Below, one piece after another: positions 28,385 to 36,701 of a DNA stretch of 64,000 bases (within the stretch, counting starts at the first letter, position 1; each line of letters begins with the position of its first letter). The stretch comes from Georgenia faecalis (GTDB lineage: Bacteria > Actinomycetota > Actinomycetes > Actinomycetales > Actinomycetaceae). The position numbers were made by a program, and so were the translations under genes. The notes beneath the pieces are model-generated. The model made no database searches. It saw only the letters and a list, made by a program, of their open reading frames with translations, and was not told the DNA's origin. The DNA is taken from the NCBI RefSeq assembly GCF_003710105.1, contig NZ_CP033325.1, positions 2,604,001-2,668,000 on the forward strand. The letters are read 5' to 3'.

Positions 28385-31375
28385 TCAGCCGGTCTGCCGG
28401 TGGCGGCGGGTCAGCAGCGCGAGCCCCGCGGCCCCGGTGAGCACGAGGAGCGCCGCGGCGCCGAGGAGCCCGGTGTCGGCCCCGGTGCTCGGCAGGGTGG
28501 GTGCCGTGCCGGGCGCCGGGACGGAGGGCCTCCCGCCCGGGTCCCCCGTGGGGGCCGCCGTCGGGGCGGGCGTCGGGTCCACCGTCGGGTCCACCGTCGG
28601 GTCCGGGGTGGGCCCGTCCGTGGGGTCGGGCGTCGGCTCCTCCGTCTCGTCGATGACGCGGCCGTCGCTGCCGACGAGGAGGACCACCTCGTCGTCGTAG
28701 ACCCGCCGCTCCGTGCCGGTGACCGCGAGGTCGGAGTCCATCAGCGGGAAGGAGTACACCGGCGTCAGGGTGATCCGGGCCGCGGCGTCGCCGCCGGTGA
28801 GCCGCTCGACGTTGACCTCGAGGTGGCCGTAGTGCTTGCCGCCGTCGACGATGCGGCCGTCCTGCCAGACCTCCGGGGCGTCCCGGTCGGCGGTCCAGGC
28901 GCTGAAGGTGTTGTACCCCAGCGGCTCGCCGTCGTAGAGCCCGCCGACCATCCGCGACCCGCGCAGACCGTCGCCGGAGACGCCGACGTCGTAGTAGTGG
29001 ATGCCCACGCCGTCGTCGTCACCGTCGACGTAGGAGCGCTCGAACATCTCGCTGTGCCCGGAGATCACCGTGGCGACGCCGTACTCCTCGAACATGTCGT
29101 GGTAGATCCGCATGGGCGTGCCGCCCTGGCCGGAGCTGTCCTCGTGGTTCATCGGCAGCCCGTGCTCGCCCGAGCTGAACGGGGCGTGGTGGAACTGGAC
29201 GAGGATGATCTGGCCGGCGGCGCGGGCGTCGGCGAGCTGCTCCCGCGCCCAGTTCCACTGGACCGTCCCCTCGTTGTACGGCGACTGGTCGGTGCCGCCG
29301 GCGGCCTCGTACTCCCCGATCGTGTAGTTGTTCTGGGTGTCGGTGCCCGGGCCGGTGTACTCGGTGCCGGTGAGCCGGTCGTCCTCGGGGTAGTTGTCTG
29401 GGTCGTCCTCGGGGACGCCGTTGGAGCTGTCGAGGGTGAGGAAGGTCAGCGGCCCGTAGTCGCGGCGGCTGTAGTTGCCCTGGTGCTCGGGGGTGCCGTT
29501 GGACCCGGGCGTGAAGTACGTCTTGATCTTCCGGCGGCCGATCACCACCGGGGAGCGGTCCTCGGGGGTGCCGTAGGCGCCGTCCGCGCCGCCGTAGTTC
29601 TCCCAGTTGCCGATGGCGGCCAGCAGCGGCCGCTCGGACCCGAGCTGGCCCGCGGGGCCGGCGACGTTGCGGAAGAACTCGTCCCAGCCGGGCTGGTAGG
29701 CCCCGCCCTGGACGAGGTCGCCGGTGAAGAGCATGAGGTCCGGGTCGCGCTCGGCGATGATCCGCAGGTTCTCGGCGAACCCCTCGTCCTCGGTGAGGGC
29801 GTAGCGCAGCACCTGCTCGTCGGACAGCGTGGCGGTCCCGAAGGCGTCGGCCCAGGCGCTGCTCTCGACCGACGGACGCGGCTCGCCGCCCTCGGGGACG
29901 GTCCCGGGGGCCCACTCGCGCCGCTGGACGCGGCCCAGCGGCTCGGTCTCGGAGTCGGACATCGCCGTGAAGCGGATGTGGTCCCAGTCCTGCGCGGTGG
30001 GCGCGGTGGTGAGCTCGGCGGTGACGCTGTCCTCGCCCTGGGTGACGGAGTACTGGTAGGTGGTGTCCGGCGTCAGCCCCTCGAGGAGGACCTGGTGGCG
30101 GTAGTTCTCGCCCTCGCGCAGCCACGAGCCCGGCTCGAGGCCGGGGACCTCCTGGGCGCGGTTGGCCTCGGTGTAGGCGAGGTGCGCCTGGAGCTCGCCC
30201 GCCGAGGTCCGCACGATCGCCTCGTCGAGGTCGCCGCCGGTGACCCGGAGGACCCCCTCGCCCGGCTCGCTGGCGAACCAGGTGACGAGCATGCCGTCCG
30301 GCGTGGGGTTCTGCAGGTAGGGGTGGACCCGGAACGCGTCCGTCGCGTCGCCCGGCGGGTCGGTGGGCGGGTTCGCCTCGCCGGCGCACGGGTCGTCGGC
30401 GTCGATGCCCACCCCGACCGCGCCGAGCAGCGTCGGCAGCGAGGCGCAGAGGTTGCGCTGCCAGTGCGGCCAGCCGTGGTTGGCGCCGTCGTCGACGACG
30501 AGCTCGACGTCCCCGCCGGCGTCCGCGAGGCGGTCCGCAAGGTCGATGGCCTCGAGGCGGACCTCGTTCTCCAGCCCGGCCACGGTGCCCGCCGACAGGT
30601 AGACCGGCATGCCGGCCAGCGCCGGCGCGAGGTCATAGGGGTTGTGCGCCTGCCAGGTCGCCCGCTCGGCGACCGGGTCGCCGAAGAGCTCCTCCGACGG
30701 GAGGCCGTTGCGCTCGACGACGTCGAGCAGGGTGGCGGCCCCGCCGACCTCGCCGTCGGACGGCTCCCGCAGGGTGTGGACGAGCCCGCTGAAGGACGCC
30801 GCCGCGGAGAAGCGCTCCGGGTGGCGGCCGGCGTAGGCGAGCGCACCGTGCCCGCCCATCGACAGCCCGGCGATCGCCTGCTCCTCCCCCGCGCCGTACT
30901 CGGCCGCGAGCAGGGCCGGCAGCTCCGCCATGTGGAAGGTCTCCCACGCGGGCTGCCCGCCCGCGCCGCCGTTGGACCAGTCCGCGTAGAACCCGGCCGC
31001 CCCGCCCTCGGGCAGGACGACGAGGACGTCCTCGAGCGCGGTGAGCTCGTCGGCCGCACCCAGCTCGGTCCAGTCGGTGTAGGTGCCCCACGCCCCGTGG
31101 AGCAGCCACAGGACGGGCCAGGTCTGGCCCTCCTCGCGCTCGTCCCAGCCCTGCGGCAGCAGCAGCCGCACGCCGGCGGGCTCCGCGAGGGAGGAGGTCG
31201 CCACGGTGAGGTCGAGCGTGCGCTCGTCGACGCGCGCCTCGCTCACGCCGGTGACGGCCGCCGGTGCGACGGCCGCGTTGGCGCCGCGCGCGGCGGCGGG
31301 GACGACGGCGGCCGCGAGGAGCAGGGCCGCGGCCACGGCGGTGGCGCCGGGGCGGGAGAGGCTGGGGGGCGACAT
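28385..31375 (-). CDS. Sortase-anchored fusion of an esterase and a purple-acid-phosphatase-like metallophosphoesterase
   Basis: 996 residues. A signal peptide (about 1-36) is followed by an esterase-D/antigen-85-like alpha/beta hydrolase (about 45-325). Its nucleophile S172 sits in A-I-A-G-L-S-M-G-G-H-G, with L-L-H-G-A-W-G upstream and a His in D-D-G-A-N-H-G-W. A Fn3-type domain (about 345-455; H-P-Y-L-Q-N-P-T-P-D-G-M-L-V-T-W) precedes a metallophosphoesterase (about 460-800). Its motifs are S-D-S-E, F-T-G-D-L-V-Q-G-G, I-G-N-W-E-N-Y, V-Q-F-H-H-A-P and I-S-G-H-S-E-M-F. Several differ from the classic GDxG, GNHE and GHxH. The Pro/Thr/Asp linker ends in L-P-S-T-G (961-965), a helix and R-R-H-R-Q. 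It should release acyl groups and phosphate at the cell surface; substrates are unknown. Confidence 0.85.
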   Translation of the reverse strand: MSPPSLSRPGATAVAAALLLAAAVVPAAARGANAAVAPAAVTGVSEARVDERTLDLTVATSSLAEPAGVRLLLPQGWDEREEGQTWPVLWLLHGAWGTYTDWTELGAADELTALEDVLVVLPEGGAAGFYADWSNGGAGGQPAWETFHMAELPALLAAEYGAGEEQAIAGLSMGGHGALAYAGRHPERFSAAASFSGLVHTLREPSDGEVGGAATLLDVVERNGLPSEELFGDPVAERATWQAHNPYDLAPALAGMPVYLSAGTVAGLENEVRLEAIDLADRLADAGGDVELVVDDGANHGWPHWQRNLCASLPTLLGAVGVGIDADDPCAGEANPPTDPPGDATDAFRVHPYLQNPTPDGMLVTWFASEPGEGVLRVTGGDLDEAIVRTSAGELQAHLAYTEANRAQEVPGLEPGSWLREGENYRHQVLLEGLTPDTTYQYSVTQGEDSVTAELTTAPTAQDWDHIRFTAMSDSETEPLGRVQRREWAPGTVPEGGEPRPSVESSAWADAFGTATLSDEQVLRYALTEDEGFAENLRIIAERDPDLMLFTGDLVQGGAYQPGWDEFFRNVAGPAGQLGSERPLLAAIGNWENYGGADGAYGTPEDRSPVVIGRRKIKTYFTPGSNGTPEHQGNYSRRDYGPLTFLTLDSSNGVPEDDPDNYPEDDRLTGTEYTGPGTDTQNNYTIGEYEAAGGTDQSPYNEGTVQWNWAREQLADARAAGQIILVQFHHAPFSSGEHGLPMNHEDSSGQGGTPMRIYHDMFEEYGVATVISGHSEMFERSYVDGDDDGVGIHYYDVGVSGDGLRGSRMVGGLYDGEPLGYNTFSAWTADRDAPEVWQDGRIVDGGKHYGHLEVNVERLTGGDAAARITLTPVYSFPLMDSDLAVTGTERRVYDDEVVLLVGSDGRVIDETEEPTPDPTDGPTPDPTVDPTVDPTPAPTAAPTGDPGGRPSVPAPGTAPTLPSTGADTGLLGAAALLVLTGAAGLALLTRRHRQTG

Positions 31376-31472
31376 CGGGGTCCCTTCGATCGGTACGCGG
31401 GGACCACGTCCGCGTGGCCCCCGTCACGCCGACCGTAGCGGCCCGGTCCGACACCCCGCACCGTGCGCAGGT

Positions 31473-32888
31473 CTAGTCCCGCACCACCCACCCGTGCGGC
31501 GCCGCGAGCCGGTCGGCCTCGGCCGGGCCCCAGCTGCCCGGCTCGTACGGCAGGGGGTCGGGCCGGTCCTCGCCCTGGAGCGGCGCGAACGCGTCGAAGG
31601 CCGCCGCGAGGCCGCTCGCGGTGGTGAACAGGGACCGGTCGCCGAGGAGCACGTCGTGCAGGAGCGAGGCGTACGGGGCGATGCTGTCGCCCTCCTCGAC
31701 GTCGTCGAGCTCGAGGCGGGCGGCGGCCGCCGAGAGCCCGAGGTCGGGCCCCGGGGTCTTCACGGTGACGCCGAAGGCGAGCGAGCCGGCCCCGGTGAGC
31801 GAGACGCGGATGGTGTTCGGCTCCTCGGCCTCCTCGCTCAGCGGCCCCGACGGCGAGCGCAGCACGAGCGTCACCTGCTGGGCGCTCGCTGCCATCCGCT
31901 TGCCGGTGCGCATGACGAAGGGGACGCCGCGCCAGCGTTCGTTGTCCACCCACAGCCGGGCGGCGACGAAGGTGTCGGTCCGCGAGTCGTCGGCCACGCC
32001 ATCGATGTCGCGGTAGCCGGTGAACTGGCCGAGGACGACGTCGTCGGGGTCGATGGGCCGGAAGTGGGCGATCGCGTCCTCGCGCGCGGCGAGGAGCTGG
32101 TCGGCGTCGCGCAGGTCCGCCGGGGGCTCCATCGCCACCTGCGCGGCGACCTGGAACAGGTGGGTGACGAGCATGTCGAGGGCGGCGCCGGTGGCGTCGT
32201 AGAAGTCCGCGCGGTCGGCGACGTCGAGGGTCTCCGGGACGTCGATCTGCACCTGGGCGACGTGCTCGCGGCTCCACATGCCCCCCACCAGCTCGTTGGC
32301 GAACCGCAGCACGTAGAGGTTCTGGACCGCCTCCTTGCCGAGGAAGTGGTCGATGCGGAAGACCTGGTCCTCGTCGAGGACGTCCTGCACCGTCCGCTCG
32401 AGCGCGGCGAAGCTGTCCGCCGACGTCCCGTAGGGCTTCTCGTAGACCACGCGCGCGCCCTCGGTGAGACCGTGCTGCCCGAGGGCCCGGGTGGTCGGCT
32501 CGAACGCCTCGGGGGGCACGGCGAGGAAGTGGACGACGGCGGGCGTGCCGCCGATGTCCTCGCGCGCCCGGGCGAGCACGTCGGGCAGCTCGCCGGGGTC
32601 GTCGACGCTGAAGCCGCCGCCCGCGAACCGCAGGCGGCCGGCGATCTCGTCCCAGTCGTCCGGGCGCCCGGCGCCGAACTCCTCGGCCGAGGCGAGCACC
32701 TCGGCGGCGAACTCCTCGTCCGAGCGGTGCCCGCGGCCCGCGCCGACGAGGACCCACTCCCGGGGCAGGAGCGAGCGCGCGTGGAGCTCGAGCAGGGCGG
32801 GCAGGACCATCCGCCGGCTGAGGTCCCCCGTGGCACCGAAGAGGACGACGACGACGGACTCGGGCAGCTGATCGGTCACGGTGATCAC
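31473..32888 (-). CDS. zwf: Glucose-6-phosphate 1-dehydrogenase
   Basis: 471 residues from a GTG at 32888; no strong ribosome-binding site is visible, so the in-frame GTG at 32879 is possible. The nucleotide-binding motif is L-F-G-A-T-G-D-L-S-R-R (17-27). V-V-Y-E-K-P-Y-G and the substrate/catalytic motif F-R-I-D-H-F-L-G-K-E follow. The enzyme oxidises glucose-6-phosphate to phosphogluconolactone and supplies NADPH. It stands alone here, not in the usual tal-zwf-opcA-pgl order of many actinobacteria. That suggests a second zwf-type gene, possibly with different cofactor use. It is divergent from an OsmC gene, which fits a redox role. Confidence 0.93.
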   Translation of the reverse strand: MITVTDQLPESVVVVLFGATGDLSRRMVLPALLELHARSLLPREWVLVGAGRGHRSDEEFAAEVLASAEEFGAGRPDDWDEIAGRLRFAGGGFSVDDPGELPDVLARAREDIGGTPAVVHFLAVPPEAFEPTTRALGQHGLTEGARVVYEKPYGTSADSFAALERTVQDVLDEDQVFRIDHFLGKEAVQNLYVLRFANELVGGMWSREHVAQVQIDVPETLDVADRADFYDATGAALDMLVTHLFQVAAQVAMEPPADLRDADQLLAAREDAIAHFRPIDPDDVVLGQFTGYRDIDGVADDSRTDTFVAARLWVDNERWRGVPFVMRTGKRMAASAQQVTLVLRSPSGPLSEEAEEPNTIRVSLTGAGSLAFGVTVKTPGPDLGLSAAAARLELDDVEEGDSIAPYASLLHDVLLGDRSLFTTASGLAAAFDAFAPLQGEDRPDPLPYEPGSWGPAEADRLAAPHGWVVRD

Positions 32889-32998
32889 GCTATGCCGGGC
32901 CCCGGGCGGCGGCATCCGGGCGGCCCCCCGGGGCCGGCGACGGCGCGGAGCGGGCGCTGACGTCGCTCGCGCGGGGGCGTCGTGCGACGATCGCCCCC

Positions 32999-33559
32999 AT
33001 GGACGCCACCCCCCACCCCACCGACGAGCCGAGCACAGCGGAGCCCGGCGCGACGGCCGGCACCCCGGCCGGCACCGCGCCGGCCGACCCCGAGCTGGCC
33101 GACCCCGCGCCCGCCGGCACCGACGCCGCACCCGCACGCGCCCTGTGGGGCGAGCGCACCGGCGTCCGGCAGTACACCGGCCGCAACGGCCGGGGGGCCG
33201 AGGTCCTCATCGGGCCCGGCGACGCCGAGGGGGTCTTCTCCCCCGGCGAGCTCCTCCAGCTCGCCCTCGCCGCCTGCACCGCCCTGTCCACCGACCACGT
33301 CCTCCGCGGCCGCCTCGGTGACGACTTCCCCGCCGTCGTCGGCGTCTCCCCGCACCCCGTCGACGGCGAGAACCGCTACGGCTCGTTCGACGTCGAGCTC
33401 GTCCTCGACCTCGCCGACCTCGACGACGAGCAGCGGGCCAAGCTCGCCGAGCGGGTCGAGCGCACCGCCGGACGGCAGTGCACAGTGGCGCGGACCCTGG
33501 ACGCCGGCGCCTCCCACGAGCTGGCCATCACCCACGAACCCATGACGGACGAGAGCTGA
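32999..33559 (+). CDS. OsmC/Ohr-family peroxiredoxin-like protein
   Basis: 186 residues. The first ~47 are low-complexity (Ala, Pro, Thr, Asp) and look disordered. The OsmC fold follows: R-Q-Y-T-G-R-N-G-R-G, P-G-E-L-L-Q-L-A-L-A-A-C-T-A-L-S-T-D, and E-R-T-A-G-R-Q-C-T-V-A-R-T. The two conserved cysteines, in A-A-C-T and R-Q-C-T-V, are the peroxidatic and resolving pair that reduce organic hydroperoxides with dihydrolipoyl or mycothiol partners. The start is the ATG at 32999, 110 bases from divergent zwf. The next gene begins eight bases after its stop and is likely in the same transcript. Confidence 0.9.
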   Translation: MDATPHPTDEPSTAEPGATAGTPAGTAPADPELADPAPAGTDAAPARALWGERTGVRQYTGRNGRGAEVLIGPGDAEGVFSPGELLQLALAACTALSTDHVLRGRLGDDFPAVVGVSPHPVDGENRYGSFDVELVLDLADLDDEQRAKLAERVERTAGRQCTVARTLDAGASHELAITHEPMTDES

Positions 33560-33567
33560 GGAGCACC

Positions 33568-34290
33568 ATGGCCCCCACGACGGAGCTCGACCTTCCCGAC
33601 GCGACGACCGAGACCGAGACTGAGCACTCGCGGCTCGACGCCCTGCTCGACGCGGCCGTCACCTGGCCCTCGGGGCGGGTGACGAAGAAGGTCGCCGAGA
33701 TGCGCCGGAAGGCGCCCCGGGCGACGCCGGAGGAGATCATCAGCCGGCTCGAGCAGGAGTACGTGCGCTCGATCAAGCGCACCAGCGGCGCCGTCGGTGC
33801 CGTCGCCGCCGTGCCCGCCATCGGCACGGGTGTCGCCGCCGTGCTCACCGCCGCGAACCTCGCCGGCTTCCTCGGCCGCACCTCGACCTTCGTCATGGCC
33901 GTCGCCGAGGTCCACGGCATCCACGTCGAGGACGTGGCGCGCCGGCGCACCCTGCTGCTGACGACGCTGCTGGGGGACGAGGGCGTCGAGGCGCTCTCCG
34001 GGCAGGTCGGCCTGAGCACCCTCGGCTGGGCCCGCACGGCGCTCACCCGACTGCCGCTCGGGACCGTGCGCGGCGTCAACCGCGGGCTCACCAGCCGGCT
34101 GGCGCGGCGCGCCGCCCGCCGCGGCGGGCTGTTCGCCGTCGGGCGCCTCGCCCCGTTCGGGGTGGGCGCCGTCATCGGCTGGGCCGGCGGGAAGGTGCTG
34201 GCCCGCAACGTCGTCGCCGCGGCCGAGGAGGCCTTCGGCCGGCCGCCGCTCACCTTCGCGGACGCGGGCGACGCCATCACCGCCGGCTGA
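33568..34290 (+). CDS. Conserved hydrophobic protein of unknown function (EcsC-like composition)
   Basis: 240 residues from the ATG at 33568 with GAGGAG close upstream. A charged start (V-T-K-K-V-A-E-M-R-R-K-A-P-R-A-T-P-E-E) resembles a conserved actinobacterial family. Two glycine/alanine-rich hydrophobic stretches are seen (G-A-V-G-A-V-A-A-V-P-A-I-G-T-G-V and F-G-V-G-A-V-I-G-W-A-G-G). In between comes V-H-G-I-H-V-E-D-V-A-R-R-R-T-L-L. Pattern and length recall EcsC-family proteins, but I cannot confirm this. It probably associates with the membrane. It follows the OsmC gene by eight bases. Confidence 0.6.
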   Translation: MAPTTELDLPDATTETETEHSRLDALLDAAVTWPSGRVTKKVAEMRRKAPRATPEEIISRLEQEYVRSIKRTSGAVGAVAAVPAIGTGVAAVLTAANLAGFLGRTSTFVMAVAEVHGIHVEDVARRRTLLLTTLLGDEGVEALSGQVGLSTLGWARTALTRLPLGTVRGVNRGLTSRLARRAARRGGLFAVGRLAPFGVGAVIGWAGGKVLARNVVAAAEEAFGRPPLTFADAGDAITAG

Positions 34291-34308
34291 CCTCGGGCGG
34301 ACGACGCC

Positions 34309-34338
34309 GGGCGGACGGGCGGCGGGCGGACGGGCGGC
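34309..34338. repeat. 15-bp direct repeat, two copies
   Basis: GGGCGGACGGGCGGC occurs twice in tandem between the hydrophobic-protein gene and the aldo/keto reductase gene. This is likely a simple duplication. Confidence 0.8.
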
Positions 34339-34393
34339 GGCCGCCCCGACGCCTCGACGCGCGCCGGGGCGGGTGGTCGCGCAGGATGGCGGG

Positions 34394-35188
34394 ATGACCT
34401 CTATTCCTACCGTGCCCCTGCGCGCCCCCGGCGGGCCCGTCCCCATCCCCCTCATCGGCTTCGGCACCTGGCAGTCCGAGGGCGACGACGCGTACACGTC
34501 CGTGCGCACCGCCCTCGACGTCGGCTACCGCCACATCGACACCGCGACGATGTACCGCAACGAGGAGCAGGTGGGCCGCGCGCTCGCCGACTCCGGCGTC
34601 GCCCGCGAGGACATCTTCGTCACCACCAAGCTTCCCCCGGACCTCGTCGGCCGCGAGCGCGAGACGCTCGAGGCGTCGCTGCGGATGCTCGGCACCGACT
34701 ACGTCGACCTCTGGCTCATCCACTGGCCGCCGAACAAGACCGCCAGCCCGGCGACGTGGGAGCGCTTCATCGAGGCGCAGGCCGCCGGCCAGGTCCGGGC
34801 CATCGGCGTGAGCAACTACTCGGTCGCGCAGATCGACGAGCTCACCGAGGCCACGGGCATCACCCCGGCGATCAACCAGATCCCCTGGAGCCCGGCCGAC
34901 TACGACGCCTCGCTCGTCGAGGCGCTCTCGAGCCGCGAGGTCGTCGTCGAGGGATACAGCCCGTTCAAGCGCACCAACCTCGAGGACCCCGCGCTCGTGG
35001 AGATCGCCCAGCGGCACGGCGTCGACCCCACGCAGGTCGTCCTGCGCTGGCACCTGCAGCGCTCGTTCGTCGCCATCCCCAAGTCCGTCACGCCGGCCCG
35101 CATCGAGCGCAACTTCGACGTGCTCGGCTTCGAGCTCTCCGAGGACGAGCTCACCCGGCTCGAGGCGATGGCACCCCAGCGCAGCTGA
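34394..35188 (+). CDS. Aldo/keto reductase
   Basis: 264 residues from the ATG at 34394. It has I-G-F-G-T-W-Q, the catalytic tetrad D49 and Y54 (H-I-D-T-A-T-M-Y), K79 (V-T-T-K-L-P) and H110 (L-I-H-W-P-P). The NADPH-binding end is I-P-K-S-V-T-P-A-R-I-E-R-N. This is the AKR5-like group of bacterial 2,5-diketo-gluconate/methylglyoxal reductases, so it probably reduces small aldehydes or ketones with NADPH. Nearby zwf could supply the NADPH. It lies between a membrane protein gene and an hsp20 gene and seems to be a single unit. Confidence 0.93.
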   Translation: MTSIPTVPLRAPGGPVPIPLIGFGTWQSEGDDAYTSVRTALDVGYRHIDTATMYRNEEQVGRALADSGVAREDIFVTTKLPPDLVGRERETLEASLRMLGTDYVDLWLIHWPPNKTASPATWERFIEAQAAGQVRAIGVSNYSVAQIDELTEATGITPAINQIPWSPADYDASLVEALSSREVVVEGYSPFKRTNLEDPALVEIAQRHGVDPTQVVLRWHLQRSFVAIPKSVTPARIERNFDVLGFELSEDELTRLEAMAPQRS

Positions 35189-35277
35189 CCGCCCTGCCCG
35201 GCCCCCGTCTCGTCCTGCGAGGCGGGGGCCGTCGCACGCCCGGGGCGGGACGTTCGCTGTGGGCGAGCGCCCCAGCG

Positions 35278-35304
35278 TGAGCACTCGTGAGCGCAGGGTG
35301 CTCA
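35278..35304. promoter_or_regulatory. CIRCE-like operator (HrcA site) upstream of hsp20
   Basis: TGAGCACTC-N9-GGGTGCTCA has exactly the 9-9-9 geometry of CIRCE (TTAGCACTC-N9-GAGTGCTAA) and matches 15 of 18 arm positions. A TTGACG (35307-35312) follows two bases later and could be a -35 element, but no good -10 is seen. HrcA control of the small heat-shock gene is inferred. Confidence 0.7.
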
Positions 35305-35310
35305 ACTTGA

Positions 35311-35339
35311 CGCAGGTGGCCGCAGGCTCGCACCTGCGG
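35311..35339 (+). promoter_or_regulatory. Overlapping alternative hairpins upstream of hsp20
   Basis: CGCAGGT (35311-35317) can pair with ACCTGCG (35332-35338), or CCGCAGG (35320-35326) with CCTGCGG (35333-35339). The two stems exclude each other. If transcribed they could act as a switch, otherwise as an operator. Confidence 0.35.
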
Positions 35340-35368
35340 TGCCCGGCCCGGACGGCCCGGGCCGCTGA

Positions 35369-35386
35369 GGATCGTGGAGGTGATCC
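35369..35386 (+). promoter_or_regulatory. Exceptionally strong ribosome-binding site held in a small hairpin (hsp20)
   Basis: GGAGGTGATCC (35376-35386) is an 11-base perfect complement to the 16S rRNA tail. The core GGAGG is nine bases before the ATG. GGATC (35369-35373) pairs with GATCC (35382-35386), placing GGAGG in an 8-nt loop. This resembles the logic of heat-responsive leaders, although the stem is only five base pairs. Confidence 0.5.
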
Positions 35387-35389
35387 GCC

Positions 35390-35830
35390 ATGGCGAGGAA
35401 CAACGACCCGTTCCGCGAGATGGACCGCTGGCTCAACACAGTGCTGCGTCAGGCCCCCGGTACCAACGCCACCATCATGCCGATGGACCTGTACCGGCAG
35501 GGGGAGTCCTTCCTCGCGAAGCTCGACCTGCCCGGGGTGGACCCGTCGAGCATCGACATCGACGTCGAGGACCGCACGCTCACCATCCGCGCCGAGCGCC
35601 GCGTGGAGCAGGGTGAGGGCCTCCAGTGGCTCTCCCGCGAGCGTCCCACCGGGGCGTTCGCCCGCCAGCTCACGCTCGGCACGGGCGTGGCCCTGGACCG
35701 CATCGACGCCAGCTACCGCGACGGCGTCCTCACGCTCACCATCCCCGTGGCCGAGGAGGCCAAGCCGCGCAAGATCCAGGTGAGCCACGAGGGCTCCCCG
35801 GCGACCATCGAGCAGGACCACTCGGAGTGA
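35390..35830 (+). CDS. Hsp20 small heat-shock protein
   Basis: 146 residues. After a short N-terminal arm ([11 protein letters not shown]) comes the alpha-crystallin domain (about 30-135). It has [17 protein letters not shown] and L-T-I-R-A-E-R-R, closing with [15 protein letters not shown] short tail lacks an obvious I-x-I motif apart from K-I-Q-V. It is an ATP-independent holdase that binds unfolding proteins. A CIRCE-like operator and a very strong ribosome-binding site lie upstream. The start ATG is at 35390. Confidence 0.95.
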   Translation: MARNNDPFREMDRWLNTVLRQAPGTNATIMPMDLYRQGESFLAKLDLPGVDPSSIDIDVEDRTLTIRAERRVEQGEGLQWLSRERPTGAFARQLTLGTGVALDRIDASYRDGVLTLTIPVAEEAKPRKIQVSHEGSPATIEQDHSE

Positions 35831-35891
35831 GGCGCGCGACGCCCGCGGCGGGACGCCCCGCCGCGGGCGGGCCGCCGCCTACGATGGCCGG

Positions 35892-36701
35892 GTGAGTGAC
35901 CCGACCCCCTCGACCCCCTACGAGGACCTCCTCAAGCTCGTCCTCGACACCGGCACCCCCAAGGCCGACCGCACCGGCACCGGCACCCGCAGCCTCTTCG
36001 GGCACCAGATGCGGTTCGACCTCACCGCCGGGTTCCCGCTGGTGACCACCAAGCGGGTGTTCCTGCGCGGCGTCGTCGAGGAGCTGCTGTGGTTCCTGCG
36101 CGGTGAGACCAACGCCCGCACGCTCCAGGACAAGGGCGTGAAGATCTGGGACGAGTGGGCCGGCCCGGACGGCGAGCTCGGCCCGGTCTACGGCTACCAG
36201 TGGCGCTCCTGGCCGGCCCCCGACGGCCGGCACATCGACCAGCTCAGCGGCGTGCTCGAGACGCTGCGCCACAACCCCGACTCGCGGCGGATGCTCGTCT
36301 CCGCGTGGAACGTCGCCGACCTCGACGAGATGGCGCTGGTCCCCTGCCACGCGTTCTTCCAGTTCTACGTCGCCGACGGCCGGCTCTCGCTCCAGCTGTA
36401 CCAGCGCAGCGCCGACCTCTTCCTCGGCGTGCCGTTCAACATCGCCTCCTACGCGCTGCTCACCCACATGGTCGCCCAGCAGGTCGGCCTCGACGTCGGC
36501 GAGCTCATCTGGACCGGCGGCGACTGCCACATCTACGACAACCACGTCGACCAGGTCCGCGAGCAGCTCTCCCGCGAGCCCTACCCGCTCCCCCGCCTCG
36601 AGCTGCGCCCGGCGGCGTCGCTGTTCGACTACTCCTACGAGGACGTCGTCGTCCACGACTACCGCCACCACCCGGCGATCAAGGCGCCGGTGGCGGTATG
36701 A
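35892..36701 (+). CDS. thyA: Thymidylate synthase ThyA
   Basis: 269 residues from a GTG. Signature motifs are [12 protein letters not shown] (26-37), V-Y-G-Y-Q-W-R-S-W, the catalytic C152 in [12 protein letters not shown], and [27 protein letters not shown] closes the protein. The enzyme methylates dUMP with methylene-tetrahydrofolate and makes dihydrofolate. Its stop overlaps the folA ATG by four bases, coupling it to the enzyme that recycles dihydrofolate. It lies 61 bases after hsp20. Confidence 0.98.
   Translation: MSDPTPSTPYEDLLKLVLDTGTPKADRTGTGTRSLFGHQMRFDLTAGFPLVTTKRVFLRGVVEELLWFLRGETNARTLQDKGVKIWDEWAGPDGELGPVYGYQWRSWPAPDGRHIDQLSGVLETLRHNPDSRRMLVSAWNVADLDEMALVPCHAFFQFYVADGRLSLQLYQRSADLFLGVPFNIASYALLTHMVAQQVGLDVGELIWTGGDCHIYDNHVDQVREQLSREPYPLPRLELRPAASLFDYSYEDVVVHDYRHHPAIKAPVAV

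Noticed and set aside
28400-31438. 1012-codon open frame opposite the esterase-phosphatase gene
   Set aside because: Antisense shadow of a GC-rich gene; no recognisable domain or start signal.
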